This document shows, in pieces, positions 8,436 through 15,854 of a stretch of 64,000 nt of DNA. Both the position numbers and the translations under genes were made by a program. Numbering within the stretch: the first letter of the stretch is position 1; every line of letters begins with the position of its first letter. This stretch comes from Microbacterium sorbitolivorans (GTDB taxonomy: Bacteria > Actinomycetota > Actinomycetes > Actinomycetales > Microbacteriaceae): contig NZ_KZ848475.1 of NCBI RefSeq assembly GCF_003327285.1, positions 248,001-312,000 of the forward strand. The letters run 5' to 3'. The notes under the pieces were generated by a model. That model was given only the letters and a program-made list of their open reading frames with translations. It was not told where the DNA came from and made no database searches.

Positions 8436-9086
8436 ATGCTCGCGATCATCGCCACCGCCGACGGCCGCTACCGCGACCCGTGGCACCCGTTCGACGAAAC
8501 GACCCCCGCGCTGGCCGAGGTGTTGAGCGAGGCGAGCTTCGAGACCCACATCCTGCCGGTCGACGAGGCGCTCGATAACCTCACCTCGGCCGACCTGCTC
8601 GCCGTCAACGCGGGCGACCCGTGGCGGCACGAGACGATCCCGCTCGGGGCGCCGACGGCCGCGATCCACGGGCTCGACGCCGCGCTCGGCCGCGGCATCG
8701 GCGTGCTCGCGATGCACACCTCGCTCGCGTCGCTGCGCGACTACCCGTCGTGGCCGGTGGCTGTCGGCGGCATGTGGGTTCCCGGCATGTCGATGCACCC
8801 GCCGCGCGACGACGCGCGCTTCGAATGGGATCCGGCGCACCCGCTCGCGGGATCCGAGCCCCTCGAGGCGTTCGACGAGAGGTACTCCTACATGCAGCAG
8901 TTCGGCGCGCGCGACGTCGTCGCGACGCACGAGCACGACGGCCACGACCACCCGGTCGTGTGGACGCGGCAGTACGGATCCGCCCGCGTCGCGGTCGATC
9001 TGCTGGGGCACGGCCCCGAGGCGTACGGGTCGCCGTCGCACCGCGCCCTCATCACGCGCCTGGCGCGCTGGGCGGCGCGGGCGTAG
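8436..9086 (+). CDS. ThuA-like (trehalose-utilisation-type) domain protein
   Basis: A 216-aa protein with the ThuA/glutamine-amidotransferase-like fold: MLAIIATADGRYRDPWHPFDET, then LLAVNAGDPWRH, GIGVLAMHTSLASLRDYPSWP, and a late catalytic-type stretch VVWTRQYGSARVAVDLLGHGPEAY with the family's G-H-xx-E pattern. ThuA proteins accompany sugar oxidation operons, and ThuA itself is tied to 3-keto-disaccharide metabolism. It starts 2 nt after the LacI stop and is co-transcribed with it. The enzymatic role is not established for the family. A 3' hairpin follows at 9092. Confidence 0.7.
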   Translation: MLAIIATADGRYRDPWHPFDETTPALAEVLSEASFETHILPVDEALDNLTSADLLAVNAGDPWRHETIPLGAPTAAIHGLDAALGRGIGVLAMHTSLASLRDYPSWPVAVGGMWVPGMSMHPPRDDARFEWDPAHPLAGSEPLEAFDERYSYMQQFGARDVVATHEHDGHDHPVVWTRQYGSARVAVDLLGHGPEAYGSPSHRALITRLARWAARA

Positions 9087-9091
9087 CCGTT

Positions 9092-9146
9092 CCCGTCGCA
9101 GTTCAGCACCCGTTTCGTCGGAATTCAGGTGCCGAATTGCGACGGG
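9092..9146. repeat. Hairpin between convergent genes
   Basis: 19-nt arms at 9092-9110 and 9128-9146 with two mismatches, around a 17-nt loop that itself contains GAATTC. It lies between the ThuA-like gene and the EEP gene and is a plausible bidirectional 3'-end structure. No copy was seen elsewhere in the window. Confidence 0.6.
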
Positions 9147-9155
9147 GGACACTGC

Positions 9156-9836
9156 TCAGCGCGAGTGGCGGCGGTACTCGGCGTCGACGAGGATCGGGAG
9201 GTGGTCGCTCGTGCCCTGCGGCAGCGTCGTGACGGCGCCGATCGAGAGGCCGCGGCTCGTCACGAAGTCGTAGTGGCCCTTGAAGAAGCGGTACCGCGTG
9301 TAGGTTCGCGAGTCGCTGAGGGTCATGTCGTAGCCGTGCTCGCGGATCTGGTCGCCCAGTCGTTCCTTGAACACCGGATAGTTGTAGTCACCCACCATGA
9401 ACGTCGGCGTGCCGGGGCCCAGTCGCTCGAGCGCCTGGAGAGCCGAACGGATCTGCGTGCGCCGCAGCGAGTTGAGCGCCGTGAGCGGAGCCGCGTGGAA
9501 CGACGCGAAGGTGATCTCGCGGCTCGCGTCGATGTCGTATAGCTGCACGCCCAGCAGGCGCTCGTGCGCGGGCTTCAGGACGATGTCGTGGAGCGACTTC
9601 TTCAGGCCCAGCGACACCGACTCGACGAAGCGGAACGAGCTCTCACGGTAATACAGCGCGAGGCCGAGCCGGTTGCGGTCGGTCGCGGCGGCGAGCCGCA
9701 GGCCAGAGATGTTCGTCGGTAGATCCTCGACGTTTGCCTCTTGCAGGCACATGACGTCGGGATCCCACCGGTCGGCGCGTTGCTCGAGCTCGGCGGCCGC
9801 CGCGTGTTTGCGGAGGTTGTACGACATGATTCGCAT
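9156..9836 (-). CDS. Endonuclease/exonuclease/phosphatase (EEP) family protein
   Basis: A 226-aa protein with the EEP metal-dependent fold. The first strand is MRIMSYNLRKH (metal-site Asn7) and the next motif DVMCLQEANVED carries the metal-binding glutamate. A GDYNYPVF motif sits in the middle, and the terminal SDHLPILVD has the catalytic Asp-His pair. These proteins cleave phosphodiesters of nucleic acids, lipids or inositol phosphates; the target is not predictable. No signal peptide is visible. The start could be ATG 9836 or ATG 9827. TACCGT ends 9 nt upstream of the first, which I prefer. Confidence 0.82.
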   Translation of the reverse strand: MRIMSYNLRKHAAAAELEQRADRWDPDVMCLQEANVEDLPTNISGLRLAAATDRNRLGLALYYRESSFRFVESVSLGLKKSLHDIVLKPAHERLLGVQLYDIDASREITFASFHAAPLTALNSLRRTQIRSALQALERLGPGTPTFMVGDYNYPVFKERLGDQIREHGYDMTLSDSRTYTRYRFFKGHYDFVTSRGLSIGAVTTLPQGTSDHLPILVDAEYRRHSR

Positions 9837-9932
9837 GGTGATCCCACGGTATCGCCGCAGGGTGCGCGAACGGTAGCGGCACGCTATGAGTTGTCGATGG
9901 TTAGCCGCGGCCCTTGCTCGAGGCTACGGCCC

Positions 9933-10805
9933 TTACTCGAGGCTACGGCGAGCGCGCGTCTGCTCGGCGCGGTCGGCGAGCAGGTCGTCGGCCGGGTAGC
10001 CGACCTCGGCGAGCGTGAGGCCGCGGGCGTCGAGCACCTTGAACGCGCTCGTGCGGGTGAGCTCGTCGCGCAGGCGCACCACGTCGTCGACCTCGAGCCG
10101 TCCCTCCCCCACGGCGACGCACGCGCCGACGAGCGCGCGCACCATCGAATGACAAAAAGCGTCGGCCTTGACGTTCGCGATGAGCACGCCGTCTTCCGCG
10201 CGCCGCCAGTCGTATTCGAGCAGCGTGCGGATCGTCGTCGCTCCCTCGCGCGGCTTGCAGTAGGCGGCGAAGTCGTGCAGGCCGATGAGGGTGCGCGCAG
10301 CCTCGTCCATGCGCGCGACGTCGAGCGTGGCCTTCACGAGGGTGGTGTCGCGGCGCAGCAGCGGGTTGTAGCCGAGGGTGTCGTCGGCGATGCGGTACGC
10401 GTAGCGGCGCCAGACGGCCGAGAAGCGCGCGTCGAAGCCCTCGGGCGCGGTGCTCGTGCGCGACACGGTCGCGTCGGCGTAGGGGCGCAGCACCCCGCGC
10501 AGCTTGCGCGCGAGGGGCGCCACCGGATCCTGTTCCTCGCCGGATCCGCGGGCGAGGTGCGTCGCGCGCGCGTACTGTTCGGCGGTCAGATCGACGTGAG
10601 CGACCTGACCGGTCGCGTGCACGCCGGCGTCGGTGCGGCCCGCGACGACGAGGCGCACGTCGCTGCGGAGGATGCGCCACAGCGCCTCCTCGAGCGTGCC
10701 CTGCACGGTGCGAAGCCCGGGCTGGGCCGCCCACCCCTTGAAGTCGCTGCCGTCATAGGCAATATCGAGCCGAATACGGTGCGTCGCGCCGTCCGCCGCC
10801 GTCAC
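9933..10805 (-). CDS. truA: tRNA pseudouridine(38-40) synthase TruA
   Basis: Isomerises uridines 38-40 in the tRNA anticodon stem. The 290-aa protein has the catalytic motif GRTDAGVHATGQ with Asp59, the opening RIRLDIAYDGSDFKGWAAQ, and the closing FCHSMVRALVG block of the TruA fold. The start is GTG 10805, overlapping the mtnN stop as GTGA, so it is coupled to the luxS-mtnN operon. A 19-bp tandem duplication (9908-9945) covers its stop codon. Pairing of a tRNA-modification gene with the LuxS/Pfs pathway is unusual but may be simple co-transcription. Confidence 0.95.
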   Translation of the reverse strand: MTAADGATHRIRLDIAYDGSDFKGWAAQPGLRTVQGTLEEALWRILRSDVRLVVAGRTDAGVHATGQVAHVDLTAEQYARATHLARGSGEEQDPVAPLARKLRGVLRPYADATVSRTSTAPEGFDARFSAVWRRYAYRIADDTLGYNPLLRRDTTLVKATLDVARMDEAARTLIGLHDFAAYCKPREGATTIRTLLEYDWRRAEDGVLIANVKADAFCHSMVRALVGACVAVGEGRLEVDDVVRLRDELTRTSAFKVLDARGLTLAEVGYPADDLLADRAEQTRARRSLE

Positions 10806-11485
10806 GCCGCCGCCAGGCGCGGGAGCGCCGCGAGGACGACCTCGGCCGAGCGCTCGGCGGCGCCGTCGAGGTGGGTGTCAAACTCCTCGGAGTCGGGGGC
10901 ACAGAGGTCGCTGATCGCGCGGCATGCGGCGAAGCGCACGCCGTGGTTGTAGGCGGCCTGGGCGATGGCGGCGGTCTCCATGTCGACCGACCAGGATCCG
11001 GGGAAGTTCTCGCGCAGCTCGTGCGCGATGCCCGCGGTCACGAACTTCTCGCCCGACGCCATCGCGGCGCGCGTGACGCGCTCGCCCTCGAACGCCGCGG
11101 CGAGCGCCTCGTCGGCCTGATAGTTCGCGGGCATGCCGGGCACCTGGCCGAGCGCATAGCCGAAGGCGCGCGCGTCGGCCTCGACGTTGACGATGTCGGT
11201 TCCGACGACGACGTCGCCGACGCGGGCGTCGCTCGCGAGCCCGCCGGCGGATCCGGCGCTCACGAGCGCGATCTCGGATCCGTACCGGAAGACGCTGCCC
11301 GCGACCGCGTCGGCCGCGTTCACCATGCCGATGCCGCTCACGACGAGCACGAAGGTCGCGTTTCCGACGACGACGCCGCGGTGCACGGCGCGGCCGATGG
11401 TGACGGGATCCGAGACCTGGGCGGCGGCGTCGAGGAAGGGCTGTGCCTCCTCGTCCATCGCGACCTGGACGACGATCGAGCTCAC
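10802..11485 (-). CDS. mtnN: 5'-methylthioadenosine/S-adenosylhomocysteine nucleosidase
   Basis: Removes adenine from SAH and MTA. With LuxS next door it forms the two-step SAH recycling route that also gives the AI-2 precursor. The 227-aa protein opens [19 protein letters not shown] (catalytic-type Glu12) and has the phosphorylase-family [12 protein letters not shown]-like [12 protein letters not shown] and the catalytic Asp in [10 protein letters not shown]. The start is GTG 11485, overlapping the luxS stop as GTGA; upstream ATG extensions are poor. It also overlaps truA by GTGA. Confidence 0.93.
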   Translation of the reverse strand: MSSIVVQVAMDEEAQPFLDAAAQVSDPVTIGRAVHRGVVVGNATFVLVVSGIGMVNAADAVAGSVFRYGSEIALVSAGSAGGLASDARVGDVVVGTDIVNVEADARAFGYALGQVPGMPANYQADEALAAAFEGERVTRAAMASGEKFVTAGIAHELRENFPGSWSVDMETAAIAQAAYNHGVRFAACRAISDLCAPDSEEFDTHLDGAAERSAEVVLAALPRLAAA

Positions 11486-11952
11486 GCGTAAACCTCGAGC
11501 CACTCGTCGCGCTTCGCGAGGAAGGCGGCGGCGGCGAGTTGGGCGCCCTCGAGCGTGTGGTTCGCACCCCATCCGCACTGGGTCTCGTTGGCGGCGGGAA
11601 CCTCGGTCGCGTCGGCGAAGTCGGCGAGGGTCGCGGCGACGAGCTCGGCGACTTCCTCGGAGGTGTGCTCGCCCTGCAGGATCAGGTAGAAGCCGGTCTG
11701 GCAGCCCATGGGCGAGAAGTCGATGACGCGGCCCGAGTGGTCGCGGCTCTTCTCGGCGAACATGTGCTCGATCGAGTGCACCACGGGCATCTCGAGGTGA
11801 GCCTTGTTGGGCTGGGTGAAGCGCACGTCGTACTTGACGATCACGTCGCCGGCCGGCAGTTCCTTGCGGTCGGCGAGCCGGATGTACGGCGCTGCCACCT
11901 TCGTGTGATCTAGGTTGAAGGACTCGACGTTCATCGTGGGCTTGTTGTTCAC
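11482..11952 (-). CDS. luxS: S-ribosylhomocysteine lyase LuxS (AI-2 synthase)
   Basis: Cleaves S-ribosylhomocysteine to homocysteine and DPD, the AI-2 precursor. The Zn site is seen as HSIEHMFAE (H-x3-H with catalytic Glu) plus the distal Cys in [10 protein letters not shown]; the catalytic Cys is in [10 protein letters not shown] choose GTG 11952 (156 aa) because TACCCT ends exactly 6 nt upstream, matching the window's leaderless pattern. The alternative ATG 11934 (150 aa, [13 protein letters not shown]) has no Shine-Dalgarno. It is first in the luxS-mtnN-truA operon and divergent from the acetylesterase gene. Confidence 0.95.
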   Translation of the reverse strand: MNNKPTMNVESFNLDHTKVAAPYIRLADRKELPAGDVIVKYDVRFTQPNKAHLEMPVVHSIEHMFAEKSRDHSGRVIDFSPMGCQTGFYLILQGEHTSEEVAELVAATLADFADATEVPAANETQCGWGANHTLEGAQLAAAAFLAKRDEWLEVYA

Positions 11953-11958
11953 CCCTCC

Positions 11959-11964
11959 AGGGTA
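11959..11964 (-). promoter_or_regulatory. -10 hexamer TACCCT of the luxS operon
   Basis: Six nt before GTG 11952. The intervening GGAGGG resembles a Shine-Dalgarno sequence but touches the start codon, so a leaderless mRNA is the better reading. Confidence 0.45.
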
Positions 11965-12034
11965 TCCGGGCGGGGTGGGCGTGGCGGGTGCGTTACATTC
12001 ACTAGGCGTAATACGACGCCGAAGGAGCCATCGC

Positions 12035-12703
12035 ATGACCTACCACCTCGCCGGAGACTCGACCGTCGCCGAGTGCGCGCCCGCCGAGCACCCCATGTCG
12101 GGCTGGGGCGCACACCTCGCGCCGCACGTCGACGAACCGGTACGGAACCTCGCCTTCGGTGGTGCGACGACGCAGACGTTCTTCGAACGGAAGTGGGACG
12201 AGCTGGTCGCCGACATCGAGAAGGGCGACACGCTCGTCATCCAGTTCGGGCACAACGACCAGAAGGTCACCGAGCTCGCATCCCGCGGCGGCTACACCGA
12301 GAACCTCACGCGCATGGTCCGCGAGGCCCGCGAGCGCGGCGCGAGGGCTGTGCTCTGTACCTCGTGCGAGCGCCGCTGGTTCGACGGCGAGAAGGTCGTG
12401 CCGACGCACGGCGACTACCCCAACGCGGTGCGCGACCTCGCCCATGACCTCGACGTTCCCGTGATCGACCTCACGGTCTTCACGGCGTGGCTCTACGAAG
12501 ACGCCGGATCCGCGGGCTCGGCCGCGTACCTCACGCACCTCGAGCCGGGCACGCACGAGTCCTGGCCCGAGGGGATCGCCGACAACACGCACTTCCACGA
12601 GCGCGGCGCGAAAAAGATCGCGGCGTTCGTGGCCCGCAGCCTCCGCGCGATCGAGCGGAAGGACGGCGATTCCCGGGCGATGGGGAGCCCCGAGGTCGCA
12701 TAG
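12035..12703 (+). CDS. Rhamnogalacturonan acetylesterase-like SGNH hydrolase
   Basis: A 222-aa SGNH esterase. The block I nucleophile is in LAGDSTVAE (Ser9), block III is FGHNDQ, and the block V D-x-x-H is in [10 protein letters not shown] near residue 184. The pattern GDSTVA with MSGWGAHL and NLAFGGATT matches the rhamnogalacturonan acetylesterase family (B. subtilis YesT/YesY, fungal RGAE), which removes acetyl groups from the pectin backbone. There is no signal peptide, so it would act on imported oligosaccharides. AAGGAG lies 7 nt before ATG 12035. It opens the pectin-type locus and is followed by the binding-protein gene. Confidence 0.85.
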   Translation: MTYHLAGDSTVAECAPAEHPMSGWGAHLAPHVDEPVRNLAFGGATTQTFFERKWDELVADIEKGDTLVIQFGHNDQKVTELASRGGYTENLTRMVREARERGARAVLCTSCERRWFDGEKVVPTHGDYPNAVRDLAHDLDVPVIDLTVFTAWLYEDAGSAGSAAYLTHLEPGTHESWPEGIADNTHFHERGAKKIAAFVARSLRAIERKDGDSRAMGSPEVA

Positions 12704-12735
12704 AACACGGCCAAAAATGTTCGAATCTGTTCTTC

Positions 12736-12847
12736 TTCACACATTCGTGCAGGACTGTCCTACAATCCAGAATGCGCTTTCCCTTCGCGGGAAAGTTGGG
12801 TCGACGATGACCCTCAAGCGCGCGTAAGGAGGACGACGTCGTCCTCC
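12736..12847 (+). promoter_or_regulatory. Promoter, LacI half-operator and leader hairpin of the first binding-protein gene
   Basis: TACAAT at 12761-12766 is a strong -10 candidate; TTCACA (12736-12741) is 19 nt upstream, a long spacer. TGCGCTTTCCC at 12773-12783 is one good half of the GGAAAGCGCTT operator, with a degenerate other half. A perfect 20-bp palindrome (12828-12847) lies 9 nt before the ribosome-binding site AAGGAAG and could fold in the leader. Confidence 0.45.
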
Positions 12848-12867
12848 CCAAACAGCAAGGAAGCTCA

Positions 12868-14403
12868 ATGAAGAAGCGCATTCTCCCTGTGGCGACGGTC
12901 GCGATTGCCGCGGTCGCCCTCGCGGGTTGCTCGAACGGATCCGGAAGCACCGGCGGATCCGGCGGCGGCGACACGATCGACACCCTCACGATCATGGCCC
13001 CCTATCTTTCGACGGCGGCGCCGGCCGCCGACAACGACGTCGAGCTGGCCCTCGAGGATGTCGTGGGCGCGAAGCTCGACATCACGTGGGTTCCGAACGC
13101 CTCGTACGGCGATAAGACCAACATCACGCTCGCGGGCGACGACATCCCGCACGTCATGGTCATCGGCGCGAAGACGGCGAGCTTCGTGAAGAACGCCGAG
13201 GCGGGTGGCTTCTGGGATCTCACGGACAAGCTCGACGACTACGAGTACCTGAAGACGACGTTCCCCGAGGTCGAGAAGGCCTCGAGCGTCAACGGCTCGG
13301 TCTACGGCATCTTCCGCATGCGCGACACGATGCGCACCTCGGTGACCATCCGCACCGATTGGCTTGAGAACCTCGGCCTCGACATGCCTGAGACAACGGA
13401 GGACCTCTATAACGTCGCGAAGGCGTTCACGGAGCAGGACCCGGACGGCAACGGGCAGGACGACACCTACGGCATCGCGATCCCGAAGTGGCCGGGCGGC
13501 ATCGGCACGAACAGCCCGTTCGACGCGATCGAGACCTGGTACGGATCCGGCAACCGCTACACGGAGCGCGACGGCGAGCTCGTGGCGGCGTTCGACACGG
13601 ACGAGTGGCTCGACGCGGTCGATTTCGAGAAGGATCTCGTCGACAGCGGATACATCAACTCGGACTTCGCGACGCTCGACCCGACGAAGTGGAACGAGCC
13701 GTTCCTCAACGGCCAGGCCGGCATCATCATCGACACGTACTCGCGCTCGGGCCAGATCACGGGCCTCATGAAGGAGCTCGACCCCGACAATTGGGCCGAC
13801 AAGGTCGACTTCACGGGCAACCTCGCGGGCCCCGACGGAGTCATGAGGGCGCTCCCCACCACGGGTTATAGCGGCTTCCTCGCGATCCCGAAGGCGAAGG
13901 TTCAGACGGAAGAACAGCTCGACCAGGTCCTCACGATCCTCAACAAGATGAACAGCCCGGAGGCGGGCCCAATCATCAACAACGGCATCGAGGGCGTCCA
14001 CTACACGCTCGAGGACGGCCTGGCCGTCGGCATCACCGACGTGTCGGAGGACGAGTCGAACGCCTCGAAGTCGATCGCGCAGCTCGGAATGAACGTTCAG
14101 GGCGGGCTCGGCCTCGACGCGAAGCAGCCGACCGAGATCGAGCAGGAGCGCTGGGACAAGCGCCAGAAGCTCGAGGAGTCGGACTACGCGAACGCGGTCA
14201 TCGACCCCACGGCCCCCTACGTCTCGGACACCTACGTGGCGAAGGGCGCGCAGATCGACCTGATCGTCGGTGACGCCCGCCTCAAGTACCTCGCGGGCCA
14301 GATCTCGAAGGACGACCTGATCTCGGAAATCGCCCGCTGGCACGCCGAGGGCGGCGACGCAATCCTGGAAGAACTCAATACCCTAGCCGCCGCCGACAAG
14401 TAA
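12868..14403 (+). CDS. Carbohydrate ABC transporter substrate-binding lipoprotein (LplA/YtcQ-like), orphan copy
   Basis: A 511-aa secreted lipoprotein with an n-region KKR, hydrophobic stretch and lipobox LAGC (Cys21), followed by a Gly/Ser linker. The mature part is a family 1-type extracellular binding protein. Family features include PDGNGQDDTYGIAIPKWP, IGTNSPFDAIETWYGSGNRY and the terminal EIARWHAEGGDAI. It is closely similar along its whole length to the protein at 15855, roughly three quarters identical by eye, and shares the same leader (AGCAAGGAA before ATG). It stands alone, with a large hairpin after it, whereas the other copy heads the permease genes; it may share those permeases. 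Confidence 0.88.
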   Translation: MKKRILPVATVAIAAVALAGCSNGSGSTGGSGGGDTIDTLTIMAPYLSTAAPAADNDVELALEDVVGAKLDITWVPNASYGDKTNITLAGDDIPHVMVIGAKTASFVKNAEAGGFWDLTDKLDDYEYLKTTFPEVEKASSVNGSVYGIFRMRDTMRTSVTIRTDWLENLGLDMPETTEDLYNVAKAFTEQDPDGNGQDDTYGIAIPKWPGGIGTNSPFDAIETWYGSGNRYTERDGELVAAFDTDEWLDAVDFEKDLVDSGYINSDFATLDPTKWNEPFLNGQAGIIIDTYSRSGQITGLMKELDPDNWADKVDFTGNLAGPDGVMRALPTTGYSGFLAIPKAKVQTEEQLDQVLTILNKMNSPEAGPIINNGIEGVHYTLEDGLAVGITDVSEDESNASKSIAQLGMNVQGGLGLDAKQPTEIEQERWDKRQKLEESDYANAVIDPTAPYVSDTYVAKGAQIDLIVGDARLKYLAGQISKDDLISEIARWHAEGGDAILEELNTLAAADK

Positions 14404-14436
14404 CGAGGCGTGGCGCCCACTCCCTCCACGAGCGAA

Positions 14437-14529
14437 GCGATGTGGGGATCACCGCCGCAGGCATCGGGGCTGGCGGTGAGGATCCGCGCAGCGGATCCGA
14501 GGGGACTGCGGCGGCGATCCCCACATCGC
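14437..14529. repeat. Nested long hairpin after the binding-protein gene
   Basis: 24-nt outer arms at 14437-14460 and 14506-14529 have one mismatch. Inside lies a second perfect stem made of GGATCCGC / GCGGATCC around three bases. It is placed between the binding-protein stop (14403) and the convergent FBP gene, so it is a likely shared 3'-end structure. It has no long T-run. Confidence 0.7.
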
Positions 14530-14553
14530 GAAGCGCAACGAGGTGCAACGAAA

Positions 14554-15042
14554 CTAAGAAGCGTCCCGCACCTGCCGAACAAACGAGCGCATCCGTACAG
14601 CAGTGCTATCGATCCGAAAATCGACATCGGTGCGGAACTCGTCGGGCGCGAGGGGGTAGGCGATGCGGACGTTCTCGTGGCAGGAGACGTCGGCGCACAT
14701 GTACGTGGCGATGGATTCCTCGCGTTCGCCGGCTTCGCCGCCTTTTCGGGCGCTCATCATGACGACCTGGTTGCCGGGCTGCATGGTGCGGCAGATGTTG
14801 CAGATGCTACTGCGGGACCTCGACGAGGAGCCGGCGGCGCGGAGGATGATGCCGGTGGCGACGCCGTCGAGTTCGGCGATGACGTAGCAGCGGCTGCGAT
14901 TGGAGGGATCCCGCCAGGCGAAGAAGTCGAGGTGATACCAGTCGACGAGGAGGGATTCGAGGGGAAGGTCGAGCATGTCGAGTTCGCGTTCGGTGGCGTT
15001 GACGAACGAAGCGCGGATGTCGTCCGCGGTGAGCTCCTCCAT
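14554..15042 (-). CDS. FBP_C-domain protein (elongation-factor-G-binding/FusB-like treble-clef zinc finger)
   Basis: A 162-aa protein whose C-terminal half has a treble-clef zinc finger: CNICR near residue 81, then CADVSCHENVR about 35 residues later, giving four cysteines. The N-terminal half is helical, with LESLLVDWYHLDFFAWRDPSNRSRCYVIAELDG. This layout is that of FBP_C (FusB/YlxP-like) proteins, which bind elongation factor G; in staphylococci FusB protects against fusidic acid. A role in translation rescue here is an inference from the family. It lies inside the sugar locus on the opposite strand and is probably unrelated to it. Confidence 0.8.
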   Translation of the reverse strand: MEELTADDIRASFVNATERELDMLDLPLESLLVDWYHLDFFAWRDPSNRSRCYVIAELDGVATGIILRAAGSSSRSRSSICNICRTMQPGNQVVMMSARKGGEAGEREESIATYMCADVSCHENVRIAYPLAPDEFRTDVDFRIDSTAVRMRSFVRQVRDAS

Positions 15043-15091
15043 GTTGTGTCACTCTACTCGCGCAGGCAATCACGGGCAGATTGAAACGTTT

Positions 15092-15140
15092 TTGCATCCG
15101 CTCTCGATCTCGTGTATACATGACCGGAAAGCGCTTGCCA
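15092..15140 (+). promoter_or_regulatory. Promoter and LacI-type operator of the YesL-SBP-LplBC operon
   Basis: TTGCAT (15092-15097), a 17-nt spacer and TATACA (15115-15120) make the best promoter in the window. CCGGAAAGCGCTTGCC follows at 15124-15139, over the expected start point. It repeats the arrangement at 3992-4045 almost exactly. Confidence 0.8.
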
Positions 15141-15172
15141 TCGCTGGCAGGCAGAGTCAATGGAGATTCCTC

Positions 15173-15805
15173 ATGAGCAATGGCACGTTGCGAGAGACGG
15201 TGACGAACCGCCTCCAACAGGGCTTCGACGCCGTCTATTGGGTGCTTATTGTGAACGTTCTCTTCTGGGTCTTCGCGCTCGCGGGAGGGATCATCCTCGG
15301 CGTCGCCCCGGCAATCGTCACGGGCATGCAGCTCACGCGTCGCCGCGCCGAGGGCCGGCTCTTTCCTGTCTTCCGCACGTTCGCGAGCGTCTGGCGCCAG
15401 GAGTTCTGGCGCGCCAACGGCCTGCTCGCGCCGTTCGGCATCGTCGGCGCGATGCTCGTCGTCGACATCGCGTGGTTCCGCGCGACCGGATCCGCGGGGG
15501 TGCCGGCCGGGTTCGCGACCGCCGCGCTCGTGATCGTCGCGACCCTCGGATCCCTCACGAGCGGCCTGTACGTGCACTACGACATGCCGTTCCGCGCCTA
15601 CATTGTGCGCGCCGCCCGGTGGTCGCTCGGCAACCTCCCCCATGTGCTGCTCCTCGCGCTCACGATTGTGCTCGTCTGCGGCGCGACCTACGTGCTGCCG
15701 GGGATCCTGCCGTTCCTCACCGCCGGGGCGCTTATCGCCATCCCGGCACAGCTCTGCACCGCCTTCTTCCGTTCCAACGAGCGCCTGCTCGCGGAACAAT
15801 CCTGA
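15173..15805 (+). CDS. YesL-like DUF624 membrane protein
   Basis: A 210-aa integral membrane protein with about five hydrophobic segments, at roughly residues 25-50, 85-105, 115-135, 150-170 and 175-195. The DUF624 signature region is GVAPAIVTGMQLTRRRAEG near residue 45, followed by FRTFASVWRQEFWRANGL. B. subtilis YesL, in the rhamnogalacturonan gene cluster, is of this family; the biochemical role is unknown. The start is ATG 15173 with GGAG 7 nt upstream. It is first in the operon under the LacI-type operator, 49 nt before the binding protein. Confidence 0.82.
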   Translation: MSNGTLRETVTNRLQQGFDAVYWVLIVNVLFWVFALAGGIILGVAPAIVTGMQLTRRRAEGRLFPVFRTFASVWRQEFWRANGLLAPFGIVGAMLVVDIAWFRATGSAGVPAGFATAALVIVATLGSLTSGLYVHYDMPFRAYIVRAARWSLGNLPHVLLLALTIVLVCGATYVLPGILPFLTAGALIAIPAQLCTAFFRSNERLLAEQS

Positions 15806-15854
15806 CCCGATGTACGCGGGACACCGACGCCCCTCACACACAGCAAGGAAACTC

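Noticed and set aside
14554..15042. FBP_C protein as part of the pectin locus
   Set aside because: It is on the opposite strand between two transcription units, has no sugar-related domain and probably only shares the neighbourhood.
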